Shown one piece after another: positions 1 to 8,132 of a stretch of DNA of 64,000 nt. Origin of the DNA: CAVRUZ01 sp963724495 (GTDB lineage: Bacteria; Actinomycetota; Actinomycetes; Propionibacteriales; DAIQRJ01). The notes beneath the pieces were generated by a model that worked only from the letters and a program-made list of their open reading frames with translations, made no database searches and was not told the origin of the DNA. Within the stretch, counting starts at the first letter, position 1. Every line of letters starts with the position of its first letter. A program made the position numbers and the translations under genes. The DNA lies in the NCBI GenBank assembly GCA_963724495.1, contig CAVRUZ010000005.1, positions 1 through 64,000 of the forward strand, in the 5' to 3' direction.

Positions 1-334
1 CGTTGGCTGACGTTGGATTAGGCCTCTGACCTGCACCGATACCGTTTGCACCGTTGCCTGTCGTTGGCTCGTATCGGACTTCTTGCGGACTGGCTGCGGA
101 CTGGACGTCAGCACGCTGATATCAGCATGTTGATACGTTTTCACTCCCGAATCGTTCACGGCTTGCCAGACCTCGCGACACAAACCCGCGAGCTGGCAAG
201 ACACCTACTCGCGGCGGCCAGCGCAAGGCCGCTCAGCACGTCCAACGATGACGCCAGCCTTTGAGATACTGCTCGGCGGCCCGAGATCCATCTGGCCGTA
301 GCTGCTGCCGGCTGGCCCGGGGTGGCCGGCGATG
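1..334. other. No supportable gene at window start
   Basis: A short plus-strand open frame covers 46-264 but shows no recognisable domain, no convincing ribosome binding site and no neighbour logic. A 15-base string at 20-34 (aggcctctgacctgc) recurs at 40756-40770, where it lies between an integrase remnant and a tRNA gene. Confidence 0.4.
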
Positions 335-568
335 TCAGGTTCGCAGTTCGGCGAGGACTTCCCGTTCAACGAGTAGCGGGACGAAGTCGCGGATTGGCTT
401 GCCGTCGAACTCCCGAGCGCGGATGTTTACACGGTGCACGATCTCGTCGTGATCGACGTTGGGGTGTCGTTCCCGTACGCGCTGGGCGACGACTTGCAAG
501 GCCCGTGCTTCCTCTTTGGGCGTCATGCCAACAGCGTCTGTCGAGTCGCCGACTCGGCTCAAGACCAC
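335..568 (-). CDS. Small three-helix-bundle dimerisation-domain protein
   Basis: The product is 77 residues from the GTG at 568, or 63 from the ATG at 526 (MTPKEEARALQVV). It is almost wholly helical and charged, with the pattern of the actinobacterial three-helix-bundle dimerisation domain: a first helix ending in VRERHP, a second with EIVHRV, and a third with VPLLVEREVLAEL. The same fold is read here in the protein at 12217-12444 and at the N-terminus of the fused arsenate reductase at 37670. Such domains are thought to mediate self-association; no catalytic residues are visible. The gene stands alone and its function is unknown. The later ATG matches the domain start better, but neither start has a strong ribosome binding site. 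Confidence 0.6.
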   Translation of the reverse strand: MVLSRVGDSTDAVGMTPKEEARALQVVAQRVRERHPNVDHDEIVHRVNIRAREFDGKPIRDFVPLLVEREVLAELRT

Positions 569-723
569 AAACTTCGCAAAAGAGACGAACTAAGTGAATT
601 CTGGGTGAACGGGCTCCAATTTGCCGCAACCCCAAGCAAGGCGGTCGACCCTGCGGCCTGGACAGGGATGCGGGTCTGATGAGGCACGATCTCGTCGAAG
701 CCAACCAACAAGGAGTGGTGTCC

Positions 724-924
724 ATGTACGAGTACCTAGTCGCGGAGATCCGCGAGGGCATGATGGGCGGCAAGATGTCCGGCGACAAGCTGCAGACGGT
801 CCTCAACGACAACGCGAAGGAGGGCTGGCAGCTCAAGGCCATCACCGCCGTAGAGGTGAAGGGCCGGGTCGGCCCAGGCGGTGTCGATGGTGTGCTCGTG
901 ACGTTCGAGCGTGCGGTGAGGTAG
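724..924 (+). CDS. DUF4177-like small protein
   Basis: This 66-residue protein opens with MYEYLVAEI and carries LN..AKEGWQLKAIT, the pattern of DUF4177 proteins (aromatic-rich first strand, then a Leu-Asn / Gly-Trp turn). The start at 724 is chosen because aaggag lies eight bases upstream; the frame is also open from an earlier start at 679. DUF4177 proteins are small, soluble and of unknown function. There is no operon partner: the next gene is more than 600 bases away. Confidence 0.65.
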   Translation: MYEYLVAEIREGMMGGKMSGDKLQTVLNDNAKEGWQLKAITAVEVKGRVGPGGVDGVLVTFERAVR

Positions 925-1541
925 CTGAGGCGCGCCAGGGCCGTGGCCCGTACTAGCTGTCGGTGACCGCTGTAGACCCGCACGCCGAGGTGCGGTCGCC
1001 AACCCGTCAAACCCATCCCACTGGCTCACCCCTCTGCCGTGGTCGTAGCTGGTGAACAGGAGCGGCCGTCGTTGTTGGACAGCATGGGATTGGTCTTGGT
1101 CTTGGTCTTGCCACCCCGCCACAGGGCCAGCCTGGAACCTGAGGGCCAGACCCTTCCAGGCCGTCAGGGGTTCCCGAAATGTTCAGGTCCATCCGACCAA
1201 GCCCTGGGGTCTACTTGGGTGTAGGTCGCCGACGCGGACTGGGAACCTCCGCCGAGGGGTGTTGCGCAGGGCTTTGGGGAGTTCCTCATGCAGCACATTG
1301 GCCGCCGTAGGGGCTGGCCAGGCCTAGGGCCCGGGTGGCAGCAGCAACCTGCCACCCGGGCCAACCCCCACCGCCCAGGGGTGGCACCGACAATGCAGTC
1401 CAGTGCCTCCCGTCACTTCCTCGCCTGACGCCTGCGGACGGTCGCATGAACACTCGGTGCCAGCCTGGTGGGATGCCTTGCACGATCGATGGGTCCGGCG
1501 TAGAGAAGGACAAAACAGCACCAACGACACGGGGAGGCCGA
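925..1541. other. Intergenic stretch without a supportable gene
   Basis: Several overlapping open frames exist on both strands but none shows a domain, a good start or codon pattern typical of the neighbours. Nothing recognisable is seen. Confidence 0.4.
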
Positions 1542-1745
1542 GTGCGACAGCACGCGCTAGACGAGTTTTGGACCGAAACTCATCAGGAATACGGCATGTC
1601 CCTCACCTACCAGGAGCACTTCGTCCGCTGCATGTGCGGCGAAGTCTTCGTCTCGCGCCATCCCGCAGCAGTGCGGGCCTTTCACCGACAGCATGCGGCC
1701 TCGGCAGTGGAGCGGATGCATGAAGTTGGGAGGACCATGTACTGA
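1542..1745 (+). CDS. Small protein with CxC and HxxxH residues
   Basis: The 67-residue frame starts at GTG 1542, with ggggagg a few bases upstream. The middle reads VRCMCGEVFVSRHP and then AFHRQH, so two cysteines and two closely spaced histidines could form a one-zinc finger of C-x-C...H-x3-H type. That is an inference from spacing alone. The frame remains open upstream to 1335, but that extension is low-complexity and lacks a better start. No family is recognised. It precedes another small actinobacterial hypothetical protein by 36 bases. Confidence 0.45.
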   Translation: MRQHALDEFWTETHQEYGMSLTYQEHFVRCMCGEVFVSRHPAAVRAFHRQHAASAVERMHEVGRTMY

Positions 1746-1781
1746 GGCCAGACTGTCGGTCATCGCTCATATCCTCACTCC

Positions 1782-2126
1782 ATGACGACCACACACATCC
1801 AGTCCACCACGACACCGTGCCCCGGACTGGTGCGGACGAGCCCGCCGGCCACGGGCTACACCGAAGAGCCCACCGAAGCCGGGGTCGGCGCCTATGGGCG
1901 CGACCACACATGCAACTTCGGCGACGCCACCGGAGCAGCAGTCACCGCCTACGCCCTGGCCGCCTCAGACGGAACACCCGAGGACGTGGAGCTCGAGGGC
2001 ATCCACGTCTGGATCAACGGAACCAACAGCGGCGCCGTGATGACCGCCGCGCAAGCCCGCGCACTCGCCACGAACCTCCTCGCGGCGGCTGACAAGCTCG
2101 ACCAGATCAACGGCGACAGCAACTGA
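1782..2126 (+). CDS. Actinobacterial hypothetical protein, DUF6907-like
   Basis: The 114-residue acidic protein has a central strand-rich part (VELEGIHVWING) and a C-terminal helix of the type MTAAQARALATNLLAAAD. This resembles the end of small actinobacterial DUF6907-type proteins, often found in accessory regions. The family assignment is a recollection of pattern, not a search. No signal peptide or membrane segment is present. It starts at ATG 1782 and stops shortly before the convergent broken secreted-protein gene. Confidence 0.5.
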   Translation: MTTTHIQSTTTPCPGLVRTSPPATGYTEEPTEAGVGAYGRDHTCNFGDATGAAVTAYALAASDGTPEDVELEGIHVWINGTNSGAVMTAAQARALATNLLAAADKLDQINGDSN

Positions 2127-2165
2127 TCCGTCCGGTCGTAGGCGCAGGCTTGTGCTCTTCGTCGT

Positions 2166-2996
2166 CTAGCGGACGTCGACGCAGTCCGTGAACGCTGAGT
2201 ATCTCCTGACATAGCGGTCCGACTGCGGGCTGATGGGCTTCCAGCACGCGTCGTATGTGGCGGTGACTGTCTTGGTGAAGTTGCCGGTGGAGTTGGTGGT
2301 GGTCGAGGTATAGAAGTGGTCTTGTGACCAGCCGTCACGGATGTAGTACAGGTCGACTGGCTTGCCCGCGAGGGGGACATAGACGGCTTCCCCGGAGGCG
2401 TAAAAGCCCACTCGTCTCAGGGTTCCGGTGAGCTTGAGTGGCGACCCCTTCCGCACCGGTTCGGGGCTCGCGTTGAATGCCGAGAAACTCACGCGGCGTT
2501 GGATGTTGAAGCCCAGGCTGCCCGAGATCCAGCTGTGGGTGCCGCCGGATGCCCAGACGGTGAGGGTCGCTCGACCAAGCACGGACAAATGCCGGTAACG
2601 ATCCACTTCGAATTGTCCCTGTCCACCGAACCAAATGCCATCAGCGGGGGCGGGGTCCCAATAGAAGTGGAAATTTCGATCCGTGCTGCCATTGGCCAGC
2701 GTCACGCTGCCATGCATGTCCTTGATGGCGTTGGTGCCCGCGTCGAATCAGCCATCGTCAGGGCGGCAGGGGTCGAACACTTCGCTCCCATCGAGATCGT
2801 AATACTTGGGCCAACTGCCGTCGAGGACGAGATCAACCCGTCCATCGTTGTCATAGTCCTGTCCCTGCACGTGCAGTGTGGGCGTGCAGTCGACCTCGGC
2901 CTGCACCGGGGCGGTCATCAGCAGCGGCGCCACGACCAATGCCAAGGCTGCGACGAGCGCAGCAGCGATCCGAGGGCGTCTACCAAGGCTGGACAT
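2166..2996 (-). pseudogene. Secreted protein interrupted by one in-frame TGA
   Basis: Two open frames, 2996-2748 and 2717-2166, are in the same phase and are separated only by a TGA at 2750-2748; the residues after it (FDAGTNAIKD) run on naturally. Read through, the product is 276 residues. Residues 1-33 are a Sec signal peptide (basic start, AALVAALALVVAPLLM core, cleavage near VQA). Next comes a DYDNDGRVDLVLDGS stretch like a calcium-binding FG-GAP or dockerin-type loop. A beta-rich part of unknown fold follows. A TGG (Trp) to TGA change would explain the stop. It could be a true nonsense pseudogene or a base error. Confidence 0.7.
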
Positions 2997-3130
2997 GGCG
3001 GAAACTTACGCCCGAAGAAATGTAACGATTGGGTGTCAACCACCTGAACCGCCACACAGGGTAAGGCTCCTCCACACCTCCACGGGTTCCGTCATCACTG
3101 CGGGGTGGGCCCGGCGGAGCAGCAGCCGAT

Positions 3131-3441
3131 GCTAAACGACATGCCCGGTTCAGCTTGGCGACCGATTGCAAGGTCTACTTCTGCGATCCACACTCGCCTT
3201 GGCAACGCGGCAGCAACGAGAACACCAACGGGCTCCTGCGCCAGTACTTTCCCCGCTCCAGCACCGACTTCCGAACCTACGATCAGCACACCCTCGACGC
3301 CATCGCCGCCGAACTCAACGCCCGACCCCGCCAAACACTGGCCTGGACCACCCCGGCCCAGGCCCTCAACACCTCCTCGTTGCAACAACCCCTTGAAACC
3401 ACCGGCCCGCAGGCGCCAGTTTGCGCCCACTCGGCGGGAAT
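3131..3441 (+). pseudogene. IS30-family transposase, C-terminal remnant
   Basis: From about 3134 the frame reads KRHARFSLATD, then VYFCDPHSPWQRGSNENTNG and LLRQYFP, which is the DDE-domain end of IS30-family transposases. The WQRGSNENTNGLLR box is diagnostic and carries the catalytic glutamate. Further on comes ELNARPRQTLAWTTPAQAL, the usual C-terminus. Only about 100 codons remain; the helix-turn-helix and the first two catalytic aspartates are missing, so the fragment cannot act. It ends against the start of the SET-domain gene, and no terminal inverted repeats are evident. Confidence 0.85.
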
Positions 3442-3450
3442 ACTGACCAC

Positions 3451-3891
3451 ATGCGTAGCCAGGACCTGCAGCTGTGGGCGGATCGTCGGCTGGTCATGCG
3501 CGAATCGCCGATCCACGGCATCGGAACGTTCGCCATCGAACCCATAGCGGCGGGCGACGTGCTGACCCGGGTGACCGGCGGCCTCATCGTGTCGTCCCCC
3601 GAACGAGCGACCGGCATGGACGGTCTTGCGACGGAGGTCTATGCCGAGGACCAGGTCGGGCCGGATCTGTTCCGGGTATGGCCGAAGTTCATCGACTACC
3701 ACTTCAACCACTCCTGCGAGCCCAGTGTCGTGGAGAGTGCCGCCGACGGCACCCAGGTCGCACTGCGCGACATCCCCGCCGACGAGGAGTTGACGATCGA
3801 CTACCTCTTCCAGGTGGGCGGCAGGTGGCCGGATCACTCCTGCCGCTGCGGTTCGCGGGCATGCCGCAACCCCGCGCCGAGGAGCACGTGA
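3451..3891 (+). CDS. SET-domain protein, putative lysine methyltransferase
   Basis: The 146-residue protein is essentially a lone SET domain with a post-SET tail. Visible motifs are SPIHGIGTFA near the N-terminus (SET-I start), FNHSCEPS (NHS box, cofactor site) around residue 85, and EELTIDY (catalytic tyrosine). The tail reads CRCGSRACR, a cysteine-rich zinc-binding post-SET motif. Known bacterial SET proteins methylate protein lysines with S-adenosylmethionine; the substrate here is unknown. ATG 3451 is preferred over an upstream TTG at 3421 because the domain begins just after it. It sits directly beside an IS30 remnant, which hints at acquisition, and is followed by a PIG-L gene 59 bases later. 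Confidence 0.8.
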   Translation: MRSQDLQLWADRRLVMRESPIHGIGTFAIEPIAAGDVLTRVTGGLIVSSPERATGMDGLATEVYAEDQVGPDLFRVWPKFIDYHFNHSCEPSVVESAADGTQVALRDIPADEELTIDYLFQVGGRWPDHSCRCGSRACRNPAPRST

Positions 3892-3950
3892 TCTCCTGGC
3901 CCTTGTTCTGTCCCCAAGTCCTGCAAGCTCGAACGAACAGGTGACAACTG

Positions 3951-4676
3951 ATGCTGCTGAACGACGTGACGAATGCCCTCGCCGTGTTCGCCCACCCCGA
4001 CGACGCCGAGTGGATGTTCGGAGGGACCGTTGACCGACTCACGGCCAACGGCGCCGAGGTGAACTACGTGGTGTGCACCGACGGATCCAACGGCACCGTC
4101 GACACGTCACTGAAGCCGGCCGACGTTGCCGCGACTCGTGCGGCTGAGTTGCGGGCGGCTGCGGACGTCCTCGGTGTCAAGGAGATCGCCTTCCTGGGCT
4201 ACCGAAACGACGAACTCGAGGTGACGCGTGATCTCCGACGCGACATCGTCCGGCAGATCCGCAGGTTCCGCCCGGACGTCATCCTCACGATGGCACCCCA
4301 GCGGCTACCGGACGCCCCGGTCGACATCCTCCACGCCGACCACATGGCTGCCTCGGAGGCCGCCCTCGTCGCTGCCTATCCCGAGAGCTACATGCCACTG
4401 ATCTACCCCGACCTCCTCGAAGAAGGACTAGACCCTTATCGAGTGACAGAGGTGTGGACCTCCGCCTTCCGCGACGCCGACCTCTACGTCGACGTCACGG
4501 ACCAGGTCGACACCAAGATGGCCGCGATCATGTGCCACGTCAGCCAGAACGGGTCAGCCAGAGACGACGCCGACTGGATGCTCGAACACAAGGTCGGCCC
4601 CGCGATGGTCGAAGCAGGTAAGCGCATCGGCTGCCGCTATGCCGAGCGGTATCTGCGGGTTCCGATCAAGTACTGA
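3951..4676 (+). CDS. PIG-L/LmbE-family zinc deacetylase
   Basis: At 241 residues this has the usual PIG-L length. The zinc and catalytic motif AHPDDAEW lies near residues 14-21, a second ligand motif HADHMA near residue 128, and the core strand ILTMAPQ between them. The family hydrolyses N-acetyl groups from sugars and related molecules; in actinomycetes it includes the mycothiol enzymes MshB and Mca and many lincomycin-type pathway enzymes. The glycine-rich GGTVDRL helix is intact. Substrate cannot be told. It precedes an FMN split-barrel gene by 23 bases, so the two may be cotranscribed. Confidence 0.85.
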   Translation: MLLNDVTNALAVFAHPDDAEWMFGGTVDRLTANGAEVNYVVCTDGSNGTVDTSLKPADVAATRAAELRAAADVLGVKEIAFLGYRNDELEVTRDLRRDIVRQIRRFRPDVILTMAPQRLPDAPVDILHADHMAASEAALVAAYPESYMPLIYPDLLEEGLDPYRVTEVWTSAFRDADLYVDVTDQVDTKMAAIMCHVSQNGSARDDADWMLEHKVGPAMVEAGKRIGCRYAERYLRVPIKY

Positions 4677-4699
4677 CGCATGGCAGCGTCATCCCGGTC

Positions 4700-5179
4700 G
4701 TGGACTTCGCCGACATGGCAGACGACTTTCAGCGCCTGACGGCCGAGATCGTCTACTGCACCGTCACCACGGTGGACGAGCGACACCGTCCACGTTCGCG
4801 GGTCCTGCACCCGATCTTCGAAGTGGTCGACGGCGAGCCGCAGGGATGGTCGGTCACCGACAGGACGCCGGTCAAGGTCCGCCACCTCGCTGCGAACCCG
4901 CATGTCGCCTGCTGCTACTGGAGTCCAGCGCAGAACACCGTCTCGATCGACTGCGTGGCCTCGTGGGCCACCGACGACGCGGAACGCCGGCACGCCTGGG
5001 CGCTCTTCGCGGCACCGCCACCATTGGGCTGGGGAGACATGTCGGGTTACGGAGCCGAGGGCATCGATCATCCCGCATTCCATGTGCTCCGGATACGACC
5101 GTGGCGCGTTCAGATCCTGCTGGCCGAGCAGTTCGCGGCGGGTGACTTCACGCCACGGACCTGGCGGACGTCGCCCTGA
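4700..5179 (+). CDS. Pyridoxamine 5'-phosphate oxidase-family (FMN split barrel) protein
   Basis: The 159-residue protein begins at GTG 4700. It shows the split-barrel sequence order: VYCTVTTVDERHRPRSRVLHP (strands 1-2), KVRHLAANPHVACCYW (phosphate-binding region and ANP turn) and a C-terminal FHVLRIRPWRVQI strand. Members bind FMN or F420 and act as oxidases or reductases, or degrade nitro- or aflatoxin-like compounds; the specific cofactor is not visible. It lies closely behind the PIG-L gene and converges with the PhyH gene, with one base between the two stop codons. Confidence 0.75.
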   Translation: MDFADMADDFQRLTAEIVYCTVTTVDERHRPRSRVLHPIFEVVDGEPQGWSVTDRTPVKVRHLAANPHVACCYWSPAQNTVSIDCVASWATDDAERRHAWALFAAPPPLGWGDMSGYGAEGIDHPAFHVLRIRPWRVQILLAEQFAAGDFTPRTWRTSP

Positions 5180-5180
5180 C

Positions 5181-5936
5181 CTACTCCCAGATGCGGCCAC
5201 CGCCGAGCAACTGCCGCCGGTCGCCCGACGTCGACGCGACGAGCTCCGGCGACGCGCGGTAGCCCTCCCACGGCTGCACCCAGCTGGGCCCGTAGTTGTA
5301 GTACATGTTGGCCCGGACGCGGTCGCTGCTGTTGAGGTTGCCGGCGTGCAGGCACGACTCGGTGAACACCAGCAGGTCGCCTGCCTGCACCACCATCTCG
5401 ATGGTTCCGGGCGGTCCGACCGCCTCCTCGTAGGGGGGCGGTTCGATCAGGGACTTGTGGCTGCCCGGGACGATGCGCGTCGGCCCTTCGCCCGGCCCGC
5501 AGTCGGTGAGGTACCAGATGCACTTCACCATCGTGCAGTGGAAGCCGGTCCCGTCCAGCGCGTAGCCATAGGTGCCGATCCCCCGGTGCCATCCGAGTAC
5601 CGGGCTGTCGCGAGGAGTCAGCTCCACGTCGTTGTCGATGAGGATGCCCGGACCGCCGACGAGGCTCTGGACCAACGGCAGGCTGACCGGGTGGTCGACG
5701 AGTTCGAGAAAGATCGGGTCACGGTGGATGGGCTGGACGCGGAAGCGCTCGAGCGGTTCACCGGCGTCGCTCCAGCGGTCCTCGGGCAGATCCTCCTTCG
5801 CCAGGCGGTAGATGCCATCGCGGTACCTGGCGACATCCGCCTCGTCGAGTGCACCCCGGATCACCACGAAACCGTTGAGGTCGAACAGGAAGCGCTGCTC
5901 GTCGGTCATGGCGCCGGTCCGCTGGTCGGTGGTCAT
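5181..5936 (-). CDS. Phytanoyl-CoA dioxygenase (PhyH) family oxygenase
   Basis: The protein is about 250 residues and starts FLFDLNGFVVIRGALD, the classic PhyH opening. The iron ligands appear as WHRGIG (His, with the acidic ligand in the neighbouring segment) and CLHAGNLNSS (second His), followed by an arginine for 2-oxoglutarate. PhyH proteins are non-haem iron, 2-oxoglutarate-dependent hydroxylases or, with altered ligands, halogenases. WHRG in place of a clear HxD makes the catalytic class uncertain. ATG 5936 is chosen; ATG 5909 is a good alternative because homologues often begin MTDEQ. It is likely cotranscribed after the enolase-superfamily gene upstream on the same strand. Confidence 0.8.
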   Translation of the reverse strand: MTTDQRTGAMTDEQRFLFDLNGFVVIRGALDEADVARYRDGIYRLAKEDLPEDRWSDAGEPLERFRVQPIHRDPIFLELVDHPVSLPLVQSLVGGPGILIDNDVELTPRDSPVLGWHRGIGTYGYALDGTGFHCTMVKCIWYLTDCGPGEGPTRIVPGSHKSLIEPPPYEEAVGPPGTIEMVVQAGDLLVFTESCLHAGNLNSSDRVRANMYYNYGPSWVQPWEGYRASPELVASTSGDRRQLLGGGRIWE

Positions 5937-5991
5937 GCGGTTTGTTATATCACCGTGGCAGGGCCTATCAGCTTGCCTGCAAATCAAGGGA

Positions 5992-7179
5992 CTACGACAC
6001 GGAGAGCGAGTGCTGCGAACTGGAGAACAAGGTTCGCCCTCCGGCGACGATCTCGACCTCCACGAGGTACTGCTCCAACGATGCGGTGTCGATGGTCATG
6101 CCCAGCCCGGGATCGTCCGGCGCTCGGATCTCCCCATCGGCGTCAGGAACGAGGTGGTCCGTCGTCATGTCCAGGGCCAGTTGGCGAGGCTCAGCAGGGA
6201 ATTCACAGATCCGGTGGTTCGCCAATCCTGCGAACGGCTGCAGGGAGGCCGAGAGCGCGAGGTGTGACGTGAAGGTGTGGTTCACGAATGTCACCCCTCG
6301 CTCGTCCGCGTAGCGAGCGACCAGGGCGGCGGCACCGATCCCGCCGATGCGGCCGCAGTCCACCTGCACGAATCCCACGTCGGCGAAGTCGATGAGATTG
6401 CGCGCCATGTGCACGTTGTGGGCGCCCTCGCCGCCAGCGAGTGGGACCTTGGTTCGCTGCCCCAGAAGGGAATACGCGTGATAGGCATCCGCCTCGAACG
6501 GTTCCTCGAGCCAGCCGGCATCGACCCGCTCCAAGTCAGCAATGCGGAGCGCTGCGGCGTCGACATCCTCTCGCCAGATCTGGCCGGCGTCGACGAACAG
6601 GTGGCCGTCGCTACCCAACGCCTCACGGGCCGCCACCAGCTGGTCGGCATCACGCGCGACACTTCCCTCGCCGAAGCCCGCCCAGCCGAACTTGAGCGCT
6701 CGGAATCCGCGTGCCACAGCAGCGTTTCCGCGGTCGAGCGTTTCCTGCGGGGTCTCACCGAAGAGCAGCGACGCGTAGGGGATCTTCGGTTCCGACGACC
6801 GAAAGCCCAGCAGTCGCCAGACTGGTTCGTCCCGGACTTTGCCGAGAAGGTCCCACAGCGCGATTTCGACGCCCGAGAACGTATGCGCAGCCTGCAGGAG
6901 GTCCATGCTGTTACGGGCCACGTCGAGAGCGATCCTGCGAATGTCGTTCGGACCGTCGAGCTTCTGACCCACGATCGATGCTCCGACCGGGCGACAGGCA
7001 CCATGCGACATCGGCGCGACGAACGCAGCAATGGAGGTCAGCGGTGATGCCTCGCACTCACCCCAGCCCACCGCGCCGTCGGCGACCACACGGACAAGGA
7101 GGGCGTCCTGACTCCCGTCGGCGTCGGTGGTGACTACCGGCATGGAGAGGTAGAAGAAATCGACGGCATCAATCTGCAC
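5992..7179 (-). CDS. Mandelate racemase/muconate lactonising enzyme-family protein
   Basis: The 395-residue enzyme has the enolase-superfamily architecture: an N-terminal capping domain (VVADGAVGWGECEASPL) and a barrel with ALKFGWAGFG (lysine region), LFVDAGQIW (metal Asp), WLEEPFEADAYHAY (metal Glu), PLAGGEGAHN (third metal Glu) and VTFVNHTFTS (acid/base His). This fits the mandelate racemase subgroup of acid-sugar dehydratases and racemases. Pairing with a PhyH oxygenase downstream suggests a small catabolic pathway, but the substrate is not evident. The ATG at 7179 faces the divergent VOC gene at 7202, leaving only 22 bases between the two starts. Confidence 0.85.
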   Translation of the reverse strand: MQIDAVDFFYLSMPVVTTDADGSQDALLVRVVADGAVGWGECEASPLTSIAAFVAPMSHGACRPVGASIVGQKLDGPNDIRRIALDVARNSMDLLQAAHTFSGVEIALWDLLGKVRDEPVWRLLGFRSSEPKIPYASLLFGETPQETLDRGNAAVARGFRALKFGWAGFGEGSVARDADQLVAAREALGSDGHLFVDAGQIWREDVDAAALRIADLERVDAGWLEEPFEADAYHAYSLLGQRTKVPLAGGEGAHNVHMARNLIDFADVGFVQVDCGRIGGIGAAALVARYADERGVTFVNHTFTSHLALSASLQPFAGLANHRICEFPAEPRQLALDMTTDHLVPDADGEIRAPDDPGLGMTIDTASLEQYLVEVEIVAGGRTLFSSSQHSLSVS

Positions 7180-7201
7180 GATGGGACCTTAGGCTGCCGC
7201 G

Positions 7202-8047
7202 ATGGAAAGCCAACCGAATGCTCCGCACCGGACCTATCCGCACGGCGTCACCTGCTGGGTCGACACCGAGCAACCCGACGTCGATGCGGCCATCGAGTTC
7301 TACGGCGGCCTGCTCGGCTGGACCTTCGAGGACGCCATGCCTCCCGCGGCGCCGAGCCGTTACGTCATCGCCAAGCTCGGGGGTCGCGATGTCGCGGCGA
7401 TCGCCGGGCCGCACGAGGGCACACCGACGTGGAACACCTACGTAGCCGTTGACGACGCGGACGCGGCGGTCGAGCGACTGGCAGCACTGGGCGCCACCGT
7501 TCGATCTGCGCCCGCTGACGCGGGCGAAGGTGGGCGTGGCGCCACGCTGATCGACCCCGAAGGTGCCGAGTTCCGCCTCTGGCAGCCCCGGCGGCGACTG
7601 GGTGTGCAGGCGACCAACGAGCCGGGCGCCTGGAACTTCAGCGACATCCACACGACTGACGCCAAGGCGGCAATCGCCTTCTACAACGCGGCATTCGGGT
7701 GGGAGTTCAGCGATCTCGGCTTCGCCACGATGATCCGGCGGCCGGGATACGGCGATCACCTGGCCTCGACGACCGACCCGGACATCCGGGCCCGCCAATC
7801 GAGCGTGTCCACTCCCTCGGGCTTCGAGGATGCGATCGGCTGGCTCGCGCCGGCCGGCAAGGGGGAGCCGGCGCACTGGCACGTGACCTTCACGGTCGCC
7901 GACCGCGACCAGACCGTCGCGGACGCCGAGCGTCTCGGCGCGACCATCCTTGACCAACAGGACTCGGACTGGACACGATCCGCCTTGGTCCGTGATCCGC
8001 AGGGAGCCGTCTTCACCGCCAGCCAGTTCACGCCGCCATCCGGCTGA
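7202..8047 (+). CDS. VOC-family protein with two glyoxalase-like modules
   Basis: The 281-residue protein has two tandem VOC modules: residues about 15-130 (CWVDTEQPDVDAAIEFYGGL, ending LIDPEGAEFRLWQP) and about 140-275 (WNFSDIHTTDAKAAIAFYNA, ending LVRDPQGAVFTASQF). Each module supplies the beta-alpha-beta-beta-beta fold; a two-module protein can form a whole metal site by itself. VOC enzymes include glyoxalases, extradiol dioxygenases, fosfomycin and bleomycin resistance proteins. Nothing points to one of these. It is divergent from the enolase-superfamily gene and 85 bases ahead of an alpha/beta hydrolase. Confidence 0.8.
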   Translation: MESQPNAPHRTYPHGVTCWVDTEQPDVDAAIEFYGGLLGWTFEDAMPPAAPSRYVIAKLGGRDVAAIAGPHEGTPTWNTYVAVDDADAAVERLAALGATVRSAPADAGEGGRGATLIDPEGAEFRLWQPRRRLGVQATNEPGAWNFSDIHTTDAKAAIAFYNAAFGWEFSDLGFATMIRRPGYGDHLASTTDPDIRARQSSVSTPSGFEDAIGWLAPAGKGEPAHWHVTFTVADRDQTVADAERLGATILDQQDSDWTRSALVRDPQGAVFTASQFTPPSG

Positions 8048-8132
8048 GTCGATCGTCGAGAACCACCGATGAGTTTCGCGGGCATCGCGAGTCAGAAGCG
8101 GCATACATACACCACGACACGAGGAGTTCACC

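Noticed and set aside
2748..2750. Selenocysteine at the in-frame TGA
   Set aside because: No selenocysteine insertion element or selenoprotein family fits; tryptophan is the likely original residue.
4902..6272. 456-codon plus-strand open frame
   Set aside because: It is antisense to the PhyH and racemase-type genes over most of its length and reads as the arginine/alanine-rich shadow typical of high-GC DNA.
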